Under the pieces are notes generated by a model. It was given only the letters and a program-made list of their open reading frames with translations, was not told the origin of the DNA and searched no databases. A program made the translations under genes and the position numbers. Positions 1 to 8,950 of a stretch of 17,500 nt of DNA are shown here, one piece after another. This stretch comes from Nymphaea colorata (taxonomy: Eukaryota; Streptophyta; Magnoliopsida; Nymphaeales; Nymphaeaceae). The first letter of the stretch is position 1. Each line of letters begins with the position of its first letter. The DNA is taken from the NCBI RefSeq assembly GCF_008831285.2, contig NW_022205174.1, forward strand, positions 15,001 through 32,500. The letters are read 5' to 3'.

Positions 1-629
1 TTGCTTGACTTGGGCCCTTCGCCATCTCCACCACATATCTGTACACGTGGCATGATCGGGAGCACTTGGGAGAGAACCTTGGAGTGAAATCCTCCACATC
101 CCTAGCTTGTAGCTAGTGGATCACATTTGGAAGGGGCGAGTTCTCTTTTGAGAGATCTTCTCCTACTTCGTAGGTGGCTGATCACCTTGTTGACTGCCAC
201 CTCCTCCTCCATTTTAGCTAGGATATTGCCCAGCCACACACCTCATCAGCCAAATCGCCACCTCACCTATACACCTCACCAAGATCCCTAGCCTCTCTCC
301 TACGTATTAGGGAGATAGCCCTTCTAGAACGCCACCTAGCCTAGAATCTTGGAGGACAATCCTATCATGGAATATTCTCCATATTCTTAGCCAACTCTAC
401 CCTACCCAATTACCCCGAGCTCACCCGAACTTACCAAGTTACCACTTGCCTTTCCATTTCCATTTTCTCATCTACCCTAAACCGAGCCACTCAAACCCAC
501 CCTAGCTACTTTGTAGGAACCCTCATTTGAGTCCCTTCCCCACACCCGGTCAACCGAAGATTTTGACCGTAGGACCTACCTAGCCTACTCTACCTATGAC
601 CTAGCTCGCTGGCCAAACCTAGCCCGGGC

Positions 630-649
630 CCACCTGGTCCCACCTGGTC
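630..649 (+). repeat. 10-bp tandem repeat, two copies (LTR1)
   Basis: The unit CCACCTGGTC occurs twice here, followed by a partial C. The equivalent sites in LTR2 and LTR3 carry three copies, so this is a slippage-type length polymorphism that tells LTR1 from the other two. Confidence 0.9.
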
Positions 650-770
650 CGAACCCACTCAGTCCAAGTCCCGCGCCTAGTTGGTTTCAACCTTAGCGCC
701 AAGGAAGACCGCGGCATTGCTAGCCGCATCCTTGAAGTCTTTGGAACCGGCGGGCCTTGATCCAGCATAT

Positions 771-799
771 TCCGGCGACCTCCGGCACCTCCGGCCACC
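771..799 (+). repeat. Degenerate TCCGGC-ACC triple repeat (LTR1)
   Basis: Three imperfect tandem units read TCCGGCGACC, TCCGGCACC and TCCGGCCACC. LTR2 keeps the same three; LTR3 has lost the middle 9-bp unit. Confidence 0.85.
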
Positions 800-1535
800 T
801 CTGCTCTTTTTCCGGCGACTCTCCGGCGTGGATTCCAGAAGGTCCCCCAGACATCCAGCAAGGCGTTGAAGTGCTCCTAGGCGATTCCGGCGGGGTGATC
901 CTACTTCACGCGTCTCTTGGAACGGCTTGACTTCACTCACGGCCTCTTCTTTTGGAGTTCAGCTCTGCACCAGCCCTCTTCTTTCGTGTTGCTGGTAGTC
1001 CTCGAGTGTGGAATCTCACCTCGAGGCTTTTGACTGCTTAGCCAAGCTAGCCTTGGCCGGTACACTCTACTCCTCTCTTTAGACACGCGGGAGGTAGCAT
1101 TTATTTCTGCATTTTGCTTTCAGCCCGACCGTGAGGTCGTAGTTGTGCATAGAGGGACCTCCGCGGCACTGCGCCAAGGACACGACCTCGTGCCAGCACT
1201 AGCCTCCTACGGGTGGGTGTGGTTTGTGCGTTTAGGCGTGGTTTGCATGGTTTGCTTGAGTGAGTTTGAGTGATTTTTAACAAATGTATCGCTTCCGCTT
1301 GTATTAGCCTCGCATCTCTTAGATTTGTGTAGTAGGTTTTGCTTGGATTTGGGTATAGCCTCTCTTGTATTCCGCTACCTATCCGGGATTTTCTAAGTCG
1401 GGGTCCTGTCCGACTGGGTAGTGTCTTTGTTTTAATTTGTCTAGGAAGTCTTCTGGTTGGTCCAAGGTGATCGTGGGGGTAGGCACGGCCGTTGGTTTCA
1501 GACTTAGGTCGGCCACGGACAAGACCCTACCAATT

Positions 1536-1547
1536 TGGTATCAGAGC
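1536..1547 (+). other. Primer-binding site, initiator Met-tRNA (unit A)
   Basis: TGGTATCAGAGC is the classic plant retrotransposon site complementary to the 3' end of initiator methionine tRNA, which primes minus-strand DNA synthesis. It lies three bases after the LTR end at 1532. Complementarity appears limited to about 12 bases. Confidence 0.93.
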
Positions 1548-1712
1548 CTCCTTGGAGCAGCAGCAAGCAAGTACAGTATCGGCATTTCGGATTTTATACA
1601 GGGCAGAATACAGCTGGAATTCTTGTCAGTGTCAGAGTCAGTGGTTTTCAACTAGTCGTGTGATTCTTTTAGACGTTTGGATTTCTGATTTTTTTTGGAC
1701 TTAACCATCGCA
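1548..1712 (+). other. Untranslated leader between PBS and gag (unit A)
   Basis: This short leader separates the primer-binding site from the gag start codon at 1713. It contains a run of eight T at about 1689-1696, where unit B has nine. A packaging signal would be expected in this region, but none is identifiable by eye. Confidence 0.6.
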
Positions 1713-2210
1713 ATGGTTAAGAAGAAGCAAGTCGTGCCCGAGGCACCAGATGTTGAGGCGGAGACCTCAGCCAATGAGGAACAGCCATCTACTGAGATGG
1801 AGGTATACGCGGTGGAAAGAATGGTTCACATCGAAAATGAGGTTTTGAAAATCCGCCACGAGATGAGCGACTACAAGAAACAACTTTCTAAGCTCAACGA
1901 GTTAGATGAGATCAAGGAGATGATGAGAGTCATGACGGCCAATCAAGAGGCCCTTAGGAGAAACAACCCGGATCCCCCACAGCCCCACGTTGATAAGGGC
2001 AAGGGCATACTCAATGGACCGCCCAACGTGGTCCTAATCCCTTCCATTCGCAAGCCGGCCCTAGTAGACCACCACCCGGGGGGAATAACAGCAATAATGG
2101 AGGTTTCCAAGCACAGCCCACCAACCTCAACAACTATCACGGTGGGCATCATAACTCCTCGCCTGATGGGAGAACCGAGAGCCTTATGGACCCCAATCCA
2201 GCCAGTATAG
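1713..2210 (+). CDS. Gag N-terminal fragment (unit A)
   Basis: This open frame starts at the same Met as the intact gag (MVKKKQVVPE). It is correct up to about position 2029, then runs out of frame to a stop at 2210. The valid part, about 105 residues, is rich in Glu and Lys with heptad-like spacing (roughly residues 36-85), suggesting a coiled coil, which would fit Gag self-assembly. The shifted end is not homologous to Gag. Confidence 0.7.
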   Translation: MVKKKQVVPEAPDVEAETSANEEQPSTEMEVYAVERMVHIENEVLKIRHEMSDYKKQLSKLNELDEIKEMMRVMTANQEALRRNNPDPPQPHVDKGKGILNGPPNVVLIPSIRKPALVDHHPGGITAIMEVSKHSPPTSTTITVGIITPRLMGEPRALWTPIQPV

Positions 2211-2346
2211 GTCCAGATTTGGAGGCACACAGTGGGAGAATATTAATTCAGATCGTAGATGGGGTGATAGAGGAGACCGTGAACCACCTTCTTGGGAGCC
2301 GTATAGAGAGCGTCAGGCAGCGCCAAGAAACCAACCAAGGATTCCT

Positions 2347-3186
2347 ATGGTTCGCATTGACTTCCCTAGATTCAATGGCAAGGAACCCTTAGATTGGATT
2401 TTTCAAGTGGAGGAGTACTTCACATGTCAGATGATTCCTGATGAGGAATGGCTTCAAACGTCCATTCTACACTTCGATGGCGAAGCTAGGAGATGGTATC
2501 GTTGGCTCAAGCTCAAGGAGCCAGTCAATACGTGGGGAGAGTTCAAAGAAGCTCTCATGCTCAGATTTGGTGAGTCTTCCTATGTAGATTACGACATCGA
2601 GTTGCGTAATCTAAGACAAACCGCATCAGTTCAAGAATACCAAGCCAAGTTTGAGAATTTAGCAAGCATGGTTGATTGGACGCCCAAGTCCCTCATTGCC
2701 GCATTTGTTGGAGGATTGAAGGAGGAAATTCAGATAGACATACGGGCTGAGCCCAACACGGAGTTGCGGAAGTGCTTTGCCAAAGCACGTTCCATCGAGG
2801 ATAGGCAAAGAAAGAAACAAGCCTTGTACCGACAATGGAGAAACCCCGGAACAGTCCGTGTGAGGGAGATCCCTCAACCGCAAAAACTCCTTCCAGCCCC
2901 TCCGCGTAAAGAAGAACCTAAACCCGCTTTCAAGGGTCGAGCGCCTCCTGTACTAACTCGGGAAGAAAGAGAAGAGTTAATCAAGAACAAGCAGTGTTTC
3001 TGGTGTAAAGAAAAGTGGGACCCTACGCACAAGTGCAAGCACATTCGAGTCTACACGGTTTTGGATGATGACGCCGACGATGAAGAAGATCAATCCCCTA
3101 TGATCGAAGAAATAGAGGAATTGGAGGCCCGAGAAGAGCCTCAAGAGCAGGAAAGGCCACCCCTGAGGGCGCTTGTCATACCATGA
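2347..3186 (+). CDS. Gag core and zinc knuckle fragment (unit A)
   Basis: This frame begins at an internal Met at the start of the Gag core (VRIDFPRFNG). It covers the retrotransposon Gag domain and the knuckle CFWCKEKWDPTHKC, then frameshifts at about 3164 and stops at 3186. The Met is internal in the intact protein, so this is a broken piece rather than a separate gene; the true frame is already open from about 2168. Its sequence matches the equivalent part of unit B. Confidence 0.75.
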   Translation: MVRIDFPRFNGKEPLDWIFQVEEYFTCQMIPDEEWLQTSILHFDGEARRWYRWLKLKEPVNTWGEFKEALMLRFGESSYVDYDIELRNLRQTASVQEYQAKFENLASMVDWTPKSLIAAFVGGLKEEIQIDIRAEPNTELRKCFAKARSIEDRQRKKQALYRQWRNPGTVRVREIPQPQKLLPAPPRKEEPKPAFKGRAPPVLTREEREELIKNKQCFWCKEKWDPTHKCKHIRVYTVLDDDADDEEDQSPMIEEIEELEAREEPQEQERPPLRALVIP

Positions 3187-3788
3187 CAGACCCTAACCGA
3201 CCAGATGCTATGAGAGTTATAGGGCAAATTGGAAAGAGAAATGTTCTTGTTCTTTTGGATTCGGGGGCTACTCACAATTTCGTGGGTGACCACCTCGCTC
3301 AGGAATTGAATTGTACCATCGAAGAGCACCCAACTCTTAAAGTACTGGTGGCCAATGGTGAGTGTCTCCCTTGCACTCGCAAGTGTGCAAACGTAGAGCT
3401 CGTGCTTCAGAAGATTCCTTATACAGTCGACTTGCTAGTTGTCCCTCTACCCAGCGTAGATATCATTCTTGGAGTCAAATGGCTCAAGACCTTAGGGCGA
3501 ATTTGGTGGGACTTCTCTACCATGGAGATGTGCCTACCTAAAGAGGGTGGAGGAGAGGAAGTAGTGCTAAGGGCAGTCGATCCTAGTTTGGCACCCAAGG
3601 CAGCGCTAAAGGCTATAGCAGTCCAGAGACCAGCGGCTTGGTTAGTTTCAGTGGCAGAGGAAGTTGTCGCTCAAGAGGATCAGAAGAGAAAGTACCCGAG
3701 CAGATTCAGAAAGTGTTGGAGGAGTTCAAGGATATATTCGAGGAACCTAAAGGACTTCCTCCACCTCGATCATATGACCACAGGATAG
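3183..3788 (+). CDS. Aspartic protease fragment (unit A)
   Basis: This frame carries the retropepsin-like protease with the active-site motif LLDSGATHN and the later hydrophobic-Gly motif IILGVKWL. It is in register with the intact polyprotein from about 3165 to 3678, after which a missing G sends it out of frame to a stop at 3788. The start Met is internal in the intact copy. As annotated it is a frameshift fragment. Confidence 0.75.
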   Translation: MTDPNRPDAMRVIGQIGKRNVLVLLDSGATHNFVGDHLAQELNCTIEEHPTLKVLVANGECLPCTRKCANVELVLQKIPYTVDLLVVPLPSVDIILGVKWLKTLGRIWWDFSTMEMCLPKEGGGEEVVLRAVDPSLAPKAALKAIAVQRPAAWLVSVAEEVVAQEDQKRKYPSRFRKCWRSSRIYSRNLKDFLHLDHMTTG

Positions 3789-6700
3789 TATTGACCAACG
3801 GCACAGAGCCGGTTAACGTGCGCCCGTACCGCTATGGGTACGCTCAAAAATCAGAAATTGAGCGATTGGTCAAAGAAATGCGAGAAAGTAATATTATTCG
3901 GCCAAGTTCTAGTCCCTTTTCGTCGCCAGTCCTTCTCGTCAAGAAAAAGGACAACACATGGAGATTCTGTGTGGATTACAGGGCCTTGAACGAAGCTACT
4001 GTCAAGGATAGGCATCCAATTCCTGTTATTGATGAACTCTTGGATGAACTATCTGGAGCTCGCATCTTTTCCAAGTTGGATCTCCGGTCAGGGTACCACC
4101 AAATTCGAATGTATGAGGAAGACATTACAAAGACGGCATTTCGTACCCATGACGGCCATTATGAGTTTTTGGTCATGCCGTTTGGACTTACGAACGCGCC
4201 CGCAACATTCCAACGATGTATGAATGACGTGTTTCGTCAGTTCCTGCGTGACTTCGTGTTAGTCTTCTTCGATGACATTCTTGTGTACAGCCAGAGTATT
4301 GAACAGCATGTCGAGCACCTTCGCACAGTGTTGAGAATATTAAGGGAGAATACCCTATTCGCGAAAATGTCCAAGTGCAGCTTTGGGCAGACTTCTATCG
4401 GGTATTTGGGTCACATCGTATCACATGAGGGGGTCAGAGCCGACCCTGAAAAACTCCAGGCCATGGAGCAATGGCCCTTGCCGAAGGACCCTCGAGGCAT
4501 GCGGGGATTTTTAGGCCTCACGGGGTACTATCGCAGATTTATCAAAGGCTATGGTTTGATCGCTTCTCCCTTGACGCACATGTTGAAAAAGGGGGAGTTT
4601 ACATGGACTGAGAAAGCAAGAGAGGCCTTTGTCAAACTGAAGGCCGCTATGATGAGTGCCCCAGTACTTGCTCTCCCTGATTTCTCTAAGGATTTCATAA
4701 TTGAGACAGATGCTAGTGACGTAGGCGTCGGTGCAGTTCTGAGCCAAGAGGGCCACCCAATTGCGTTTATGTCGAAAGCCCTCACGGAGCGGGCCAAACC
4801 CTTTTCCACCTATGAAAAGGAGCTTTTGGCAATAGTCTTAGCAGTAGACAAGTGGAGGCCCTATCTGATTGGGCGAAGATTTGTGGTGAGAACGGACCAC
4901 AGCAGTTTGAGGTACATGGTAAAGCAACGCGTCTCGACTCCTATCCAGCAGAGATGGTTAGCCAAACTCCTTGGCTACGATTTCACGATAGAGTACAAGA
5001 AGGGAACCGAAAACTCTGCTGCAGACTCCTTGTCACGCATGCCAGAGCACTTAAAAACTCTTTCTGTGATTGAGACCGACCTTTGGGATAGACTAACTCA
5101 GGAGCAAGATCAGGATCTAACACTTAGGCTCCTCAAGCAGTCCATACGCCAGAATCCAGAGTCTATTCCCCACTATTCGTTAAGAGGAGAAATACTCTGC
5201 AAGAAGCGACGAGCCTTGGTACCAAAGAACTCGCCTCTCAAGGTTGAGCTACTCAAACATTTTCATGACTCGAGCATTGCTGGTCACGAAGGCGTGGCTA
5301 AAACTATGGGGCGCATTAAGGCACAGTTTTGGTGGGAGGGAATGAAAGCAGACGTGAGGGATTACGTGAAAGCCTGCCCTACCTGCCAACGTGAAAAATA
5401 TGAGGCCATCAAGCCTCCAGGGCACTTGAACCCTTTGCCCATACCGGATAAGCCATGGGAAGATGTATCAATGGACTTCATTGATGCAATGCCCCGAGCT
5501 GAAGGGAAAGAGGCGGTGTTGGTCGTGGTGGATCGCTTAACCAAGTACAGCCATTTTGTGGCCCTACCCAGAAACTACCATGGACCAATGGTTGCTAATG
5601 TTTACCAAGATCACGTTGGAAAGCTGCATGGTATGCCCAAGACCATTGTCTGCGATCGGGACTCGATCTTCCTCAGTGCTTTTTGGAGGGAGTATATGAG
5701 AATGGCGGGTACAGTGATCAACTTTAGCACCGCCCATCATCCTCAAACAGATGGGCAGAGCGAAGTAGTCAACAGGACACTGGAGACCTATCTGAGGTGT
5801 TACGCCGGAGAGAGACCCAACACCTGGGTCAAATATTTATCTTGGGCTGAGTGGTCCTATAACACCAGCCTCCATTCAGGAACCGGCATGACTCCCTATG
5901 AAGCCCTGTATGGTTGCCCGCCGAGTTATGTCCCGAGGTATGAGGTAGACACCGCAAGAGAAGATGAGGTCGATGTTGCCTTGAGAAACAGGGATGACAT
6001 TCTAGCCACGCTAAAAAGAAACATCCAGAGGGCCCAGGCTAGAATGAAAAAGGCGCATGATAAGGGGCGTAGAGACAGAGAATTTGAGGTAGGCGACATG
6101 GTATGGTTAAAGAGGCTGCCCATGAAGCAGAAATCGTTGCTAGGACAGCCCTATTCGAAGCTTCTGCCAAGATACTATGGGCCGTTTCGAGTTCTTCAGA
6201 AAATTGGTAAGGCAGCCTATCGCATAGCTTTGCCCCCTACAGCCCTTGTCCATCCAGTATTCCATGTCTCTCGGTTGAAGCCGCATCATGGGCCAGTACC
6301 AGAGCAAGAGGAACCATTACCAGATGTTAGCCAACGCCCATATCGAATCCTAAAGCACCGATGGGTCACTAGAGATGGTAGAGCCCGCCACGAGGTTTTG
6401 ATTGAATGGGAAGGAATCGATGGTGGTACCTCCTGGGAGTTGTTTGACAAGGTAAAATTCCAATTCCCTACAGGAGCTTGGGGACAAGCTCCATCTCAGG
6501 AGGGTGGATCTGATACGGGTCAACCTGCAGAGTGGCCTAGGGTAGCCACAGATGTCGCTGAGAGCAGCCAAAGGGCGCGGGGCAAAACCGCCCTTCATGC
6601 GATTAAGGCCCTACAAGGCCAAGATGACTCAAGGCTGAGTCAAAAGGGAGGCGTAGTGCATCAGGTGCAGACCTTACAAACTGAACATATTCAGCTTAGA

Positions 6701-6805
6701 ATCGATGCCGAGGGAGGAGCGGGAGGAGAGGCAACGGCTCTAAGCGAGGCTCTTGAGGACCAAGGCGAAAGGGGTCAAGTCCGAGTCCGGTCTAGTCCAA
6801 CCTAG
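3638..6805 (+). CDS. Pol fragment: RT, RNase H, integrase, chromodomain (unit A)
   Basis: This 1055-residue frame is in register with the intact polyprotein from about 3679 to its stop. It holds reverse transcriptase ([10 protein letters not shown] and FFDDIL motifs), RNase H ([28 protein letters not shown]), integrase (an HHCC zinc domain with CPTC, the DDE core with VSMDF, VCDRD and the QSE glutamate, and a GPF module) and a chromodomain. All these motifs are unbroken and match unit B. The first dozen or so residues after the nominal Met are read out of frame. Without the upstream gag frame it lacks its normal start, so it would be made only if the frameshifts are not real or are bypassed. 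Confidence 0.85.
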   Translation: MVSFSGRGSCRSRGSEEKVPEQIQKVLEEFKDIFEEPKGLPPPRSYDHRIVLTNGTEPVNVRPYRYGYAQKSEIERLVKEMRESNIIRPSSSPFSSPVLLVKKKDNTWRFCVDYRALNEATVKDRHPIPVIDELLDELSGARIFSKLDLRSGYHQIRMYEEDITKTAFRTHDGHYEFLVMPFGLTNAPATFQRCMNDVFRQFLRDFVLVFFDDILVYSQSIEQHVEHLRTVLRILRENTLFAKMSKCSFGQTSIGYLGHIVSHEGVRADPEKLQAMEQWPLPKDPRGMRGFLGLTGYYRRFIKGYGLIASPLTHMLKKGEFTWTEKAREAFVKLKAAMMSAPVLALPDFSKDFIIETDASDVGVGAVLSQEGHPIAFMSKALTERAKPFSTYEKELLAIVLAVDKWRPYLIGRRFVVRTDHSSLRYMVKQRVSTPIQQRWLAKLLGYDFTIEYKKGTENSAADSLSRMPEHLKTLSVIETDLWDRLTQEQDQDLTLRLLKQSIRQNPESIPHYSLRGEILCKKRRALVPKNSPLKVELLKHFHDSSIAGHEGVAKTMGRIKAQFWWEGMKADVRDYVKACPTCQREKYEAIKPPGHLNPLPIPDKPWEDVSMDFIDAMPRAEGKEAVLVVVDRLTKYSHFVALPRNYHGPMVANVYQDHVGKLHGMPKTIVCDRDSIFLSAFWREYMRMAGTVINFSTAHHPQTDGQSEVVNRTLETYLRCYAGERPNTWVKYLSWAEWSYNTSLHSGTGMTPYEALYGCPPSYVPRYEVDTAREDEVDVALRNRDDILATLKRNIQRAQARMKKAHDKGRRDREFEVGDMVWLKRLPMKQKSLLGQPYSKLLPRYYGPFRVLQKIGKAAYRIALPPTALVHPVFHVSRLKPHHGPVPEQEEPLPDVSQRPYRILKHRWVTRDGRARHEVLIEWEGIDGGTSWELFDKVKFQFPTGAWGQAPSQEGGSDTGQPAEWPRVATDVAESSQRARGKTALHAIKALQGQDDSRLSQKGGVVHQVQTLQTEHIQLRIDAEGGAGGEATALSEALEDQGERGQVRVRSSPT
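6498..6508 (+). other. Polypurine tract (unit A, 3' end)
   Basis: AGGAGGGTGGA lies directly before TGATACGGGT at 6511, my preferred 3' LTR start. It would prime plus-strand synthesis. It sits in the coding frame a short way after the chromodomain (…QEGGSD…), which is where related plant chromoviruses carry their purine tract, read as Gly-rich residues. Confidence 0.6.
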
Positions 6806-7050
6806 GTCTTCGCTATACTCATGCACTTAGGGTCAGCCTAGGGCGAGCCTAGGCGAATTTCTGGTCTGAACCAAGGCCCACAGCGTGCGGGCTAAGGAGA
6901 GGACGAGTTAGGGACGAGACACTAAGTCTCGAGTTCGAGTTTGCTTGCGTTTTCTTTGATTTTAGAGTGCGCATTTGCTTTGGTAGTCAATTCCGTTTTG
7001 GATTTTGATTTTGGGTTGGATCAATTGTTTAGATCCGCTTTTTAATTCAG
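6806..7050 (+). other. Post-stop region, upstream of TATA (U3-like)
   Basis: The segment runs from the polyprotein stop to the TATA box. It is GC-rich near the stop and T-rich from about 6930. I see no gene in it. If the LTR begins at 6511 this is the promoter-proximal U3, where transcription-factor sites would lie; I cannot name any with confidence. Confidence 0.5.
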
Positions 7051-7053
7051 TAT

Positions 7054-7060
7054 TATAAAT
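7054..7060 (+). promoter_or_regulatory. Probable TATA box of the LTR promoter (LTR2)
   Basis: TATAAAT lies in an AT-rich patch (TATTATAAATATTTAG) and is followed by a pyrimidine-rich leader beginning about 65 bases later. It is the best TATA match I saw in the LTR, and would place the transcript start near 7085. It would drive transcription of unit B. Confidence 0.6.
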
Positions 7061-7120
7061 ATTTAGAATTCTTTTGGATCTGTATGCAAAATTCGAGAAT
7101 AGAAGTCATTTGTGTGAATC

Positions 7121-7203
7121 GACTCTCTCTCTTCTCCTCTACTCGAGTTCTCTCCCTCTCACGCGCGTCTCCTCTCCAAGCCACGTTCTTCTTCCTCCGT
7201 CTT
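7121..7203 (+). promoter_or_regulatory. CT-rich leader just downstream of the promoter (LTR2)
   Basis: This run is dominated by CTCTCT and TCTCC, as in many plant 5' leaders and Y-patch core promoters. Its position right after the TATA box supports the promoter assignment. Function is inferred from composition and place only. Confidence 0.4.
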
Positions 7204-7796
7204 ACATTGGGGAATTTTCGATGCAACTTGCTGAAATTCCTCAAGCAACAGCAGCTATACCCGACGGTATTCTTCTCTCTTAGCCTTGATTTCTTCTTCT
7301 ATTCTTCCCTAATCACTCAACCGAAGGGTTAGCCAAATGAAGAGCTTCCAAGCGTCCGGCGCAAGGTGCTTCTTCCCATGGATTTGTTCCCCACGTCTTC
7401 ATCAACGGTAGCGGTGCAGCCTCCACGTCTCCACCCGTGAAGGTTAGAGGCCTCTTCGTACTGGGAAGACTTCATCCTCTAGGCGACTAGAAGGGTGAAG
7501 TATCCACTCCAGATTTGGGCTCTTAGAGGTAAGCGTCCATAACTCGATTGTAGGGGCGTGCAACGGCGTTAAGAGAGTTTAGGGGAGAGTTCGGCCAAGG
7601 GGAGTTCTTGCTGGAATCACAGCCAGCAAGCTAGCCTTTCCCACGGTGGAAATCGTCCTTAAACTCGATTTTACGAGTCACGCACCTCCAGCTAGTTATT
7701 GTCGTTTAATTCTATGAGTTTCATTCGATTGTTTTAGTTTCTTTGAGCCAAGAAAGTTCAGATTTAGCCACTGCCTTGTCCTCCCTCTTGCTGGTC

Positions 7797-7915
7797 GAAA
7801 TCAGAAAGAAAACAACAGAAAAGAAGGGCGAGAAAAATCAGAAAGAAAAGAAAAGAAAAAGAAAGACGCCCAAATGAAAAATTAAAGTAAAAGAAAGAGA
7901 GAATCGGCAAGAGGA
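7797..7915 (+). repeat. Purine-rich low-complexity tract (LTR2)
   Basis: About 120 bases are nearly all A and G, built from AGAAA-type units, with AAATCAGAAAGAAAA present twice (about 7798 and 7837). It is unlikely to be the functional polypurine tract, since it lies far downstream of the TATA box and within the transcribed leader. It is repeated unchanged in LTR3. Confidence 0.75.
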
Positions 7916-7940
7916 CTAGGCGCGGCCAGTTCTGGAAATT

Positions 7941-7964
7941 GGCCGGAATTGTCTAATTCCGGCC
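7941..7964 (+). repeat. Perfect inverted repeat / hairpin (LTR2)
   Basis: GGCCGGAATT and AATTCCGGCC are perfectly complementary 10-base arms around a 4-base loop GTCT; the flanking T and A extend the stem to 11 pairs. It lies in the transcribed leader part of the LTR, so the RNA could fold into a stable stem-loop. Confidence 0.8.
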
Positions 7965-8130
7965 ACTGCTGCATTGATTCCGGCATCACTCCATCCCGGG
8001 CTGCAAGTGTTCGAGTTATTCGTGTGTGCATTTGGGAGATTCCGGCCTCAATTGGGGAAAATCCGGCCACATTTGGGGAAAGCACTCTTGCGTCGTCACA
8101 TTTGGGGATTTCGCATTTGTCTCACCCAAA
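7965..8130 (+). repeat. Short interspersed TCCGGCC / ATTTGGGG repeats (LTR2)
   Basis: The words ATTCCGG or ATCCGGCC and CATTTGGG(G) alternate several times here, for example near 8028, 8040, 8061 and 8098. They look like degenerate expansions of a short motif. No coding potential is evident. Confidence 0.55.
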
Positions 8131-8133
8131 TCG

Positions 8134-8139
8134 GTAAGT
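8134..8139 (+). promoter_or_regulatory. Candidate splice donor in the LTR leader (LTR2)
   Basis: GTAAGT, followed by G, is a near-consensus plant 5' splice site. A matching acceptor could be the T-rich tract ending in TCTAG at 9591-9595, giving a leader intron of about 1.46 kb upstream of the primer-binding site. This is inferred from site quality alone. Confidence 0.3.
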
Positions 8140-8770
8140 GATTGCTTGACTTGGGCCCTTCGCCATCTCCACCACATATCTGTACACGTGGCATGATCGG
8201 GAGCACTTGGGAGAGAACCTTGGAGTGAAATCCTCCACATCCCTAGCTTGTAGCTAGTGGATCACATTTGGAAGGGGCGAGTTCTCTTTTGAGAGATCTT
8301 CTCCTACTTCGTAGGTGGCTGATCACCTTGTTGACTGCCACCTCCTCCTCCATTTTAGCTAGGATATTGCCCAGCCACACACCTCATCAGCCAAATCGCC
8401 ACCTCACCTATACACCTCACCAAGATCCCTAGCCTCTCTCCTACGTATTAGGGAGATAGCCCTTCTAGAACGCCACCTAGCCTAGAATCTTGGAGGACAA
8501 TCCTATCATGGAATATTCTCCATATTCTTAGCCAACTCTACCCTACCCAATTACCCCGAGCTCACCCGAACTTACCAAGTTACCACTTGCCTTTCCATTT
8601 CCATTTTCTCATCTACCCTAAACCGAGCCACTCAAACCCACCCTAGCTACTTTGTAGGAACCCTCATTTGAGTCCCTTCCCCACACCCGGTCAACCGAAG
8701 ATTTTGACCGTAGGACCTACCTAGCCTACTCTACCTATGACCTAGCTCGCTGGCCAAACCTAGCCCGGGC

Positions 8771-8800
8771 CCACCTGGTCCCACCTGGTCCCACCTGGTC
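8771..8800 (+). repeat. 10-bp tandem repeat, three copies (LTR2)
   Basis: Three perfect copies of CCACCTGGTC, one more than in LTR1. This single unit accounts for 10 of the 15 bp by which the two periods differ. Confidence 0.92.
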
Positions 8801-8921
8801 CGAACCCACTCAGTCCAAGTCCCGCGCCTAGTTGGTTTCAACCTTAGCGCCAAGGAAGACCGCGGCATTGCTAGCCGCATCCTTGAAGTCTTTGGAACCG
8901 GCGGGCCTTGATCCAGCATAT

Positions 8922-8950
8922 TCCGGCGACCTCCGGCACCTCCGGCCACC
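8922..8950 (+). repeat. Degenerate TCCGGC-ACC triple repeat (LTR2)
   Basis: The three-unit arrangement is the same as in LTR1. LTR3 lacks the middle 9-bp unit. Confidence 0.85.

Larger units (their letters stand above)
1..1532 (+). repeat. LTR1, 3' portion (5' end outside the window)
   Basis: This stretch matches the last 1542 bp of LTR2 (8142-9683), apart from one missing 10-bp repeat unit near 630-649. It ends in ACCCTACCA, three bases before the primer-binding site, which fixes the LTR 3' end at about 1532. The first 1.63 kb of this LTR, including its promoter, lies before the window. I see no protein-coding gene in it; the short open frames on both strands are GC-rich, low in complexity and unlike known families. 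It holds a GC-rich part (about 620-900) with short tandem repeats, and a pyrimidine-rich stretch ending in a possible splice acceptor at 1440-1444. Confidence 0.85.
1713..6805 (+). pseudogene. Gag-Pol polyprotein of unit A, broken by four frameshifts
   Basis: This is the unit A counterpart of the intact 1698-residue Gag-Pol at 9865-14961. It would encode the capsid-like Gag and the protease, reverse transcriptase, RNase H and integrase used for transposition. Compared with unit B it lacks one base at each of four places: a C between 2029 and 2030, a T at about 2167, a T at about 3164 and a G at about 3678. Each shifts the frame, leaving four open pieces. The first two breaks fall in the gag linker, the third between the zinc knuckle and the protease, and the fourth between protease and reverse transcriptase. 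I saw no substitutions and no in-frame stops relative to unit B. The damage therefore looks either very recent or a sequencing or assembly artefact. Confidence 0.85.

Noticed and set aside
2347-3788. Separate gag and protease genes in unit A (split-ORF organisation or programmed frameshifting)
   Set aside because: Unit B has the same sequence in a single frame, and each junction is a one-base deletion without a typical slippery site plus structure. Fragmentation is simpler.
4511-4809. Antisense open frames within the pol gene
   Set aside because: They are shadows of the strongly conserved RT/RNase H coding strand, with no recognisable product.
6979-6990. TGGTAG considered as the LTR 5' end because it mirrors the CTACCA 3' end
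   Set aside because: No purine tract precedes it; the upstream bases are T-rich. It remains a weak alternative.
7074-7332. Small open frames of 69 and 82 codons just after the TATA box
   Set aside because: They translate CT-rich leader sequence into Ser/Leu-rich peptides with no family resemblance; treated as chance upstream frames.
7549-7560. TGTAGGGGCG considered as the LTR 5' end
   Set aside because: The preceding bases (AACTCGAT) are not a polypurine tract, and it lies downstream of the probable promoter.
7797-7915. Purine-rich block considered as the polypurine tract, which would place the LTR start near 7920
   Set aside because: That would leave the TATA box and CT-rich leader outside the LTR, and there is no TG start beside it. 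The tract at 6498-6508 sits where related elements have theirs, directly before TGATACGGGT.
7949-8137. 62-codon open frame over the TCCGGCC/ATTTGGGG repeats
   Set aside because: Its content is explained by the short repeats and it lacks any domain or supporting context.
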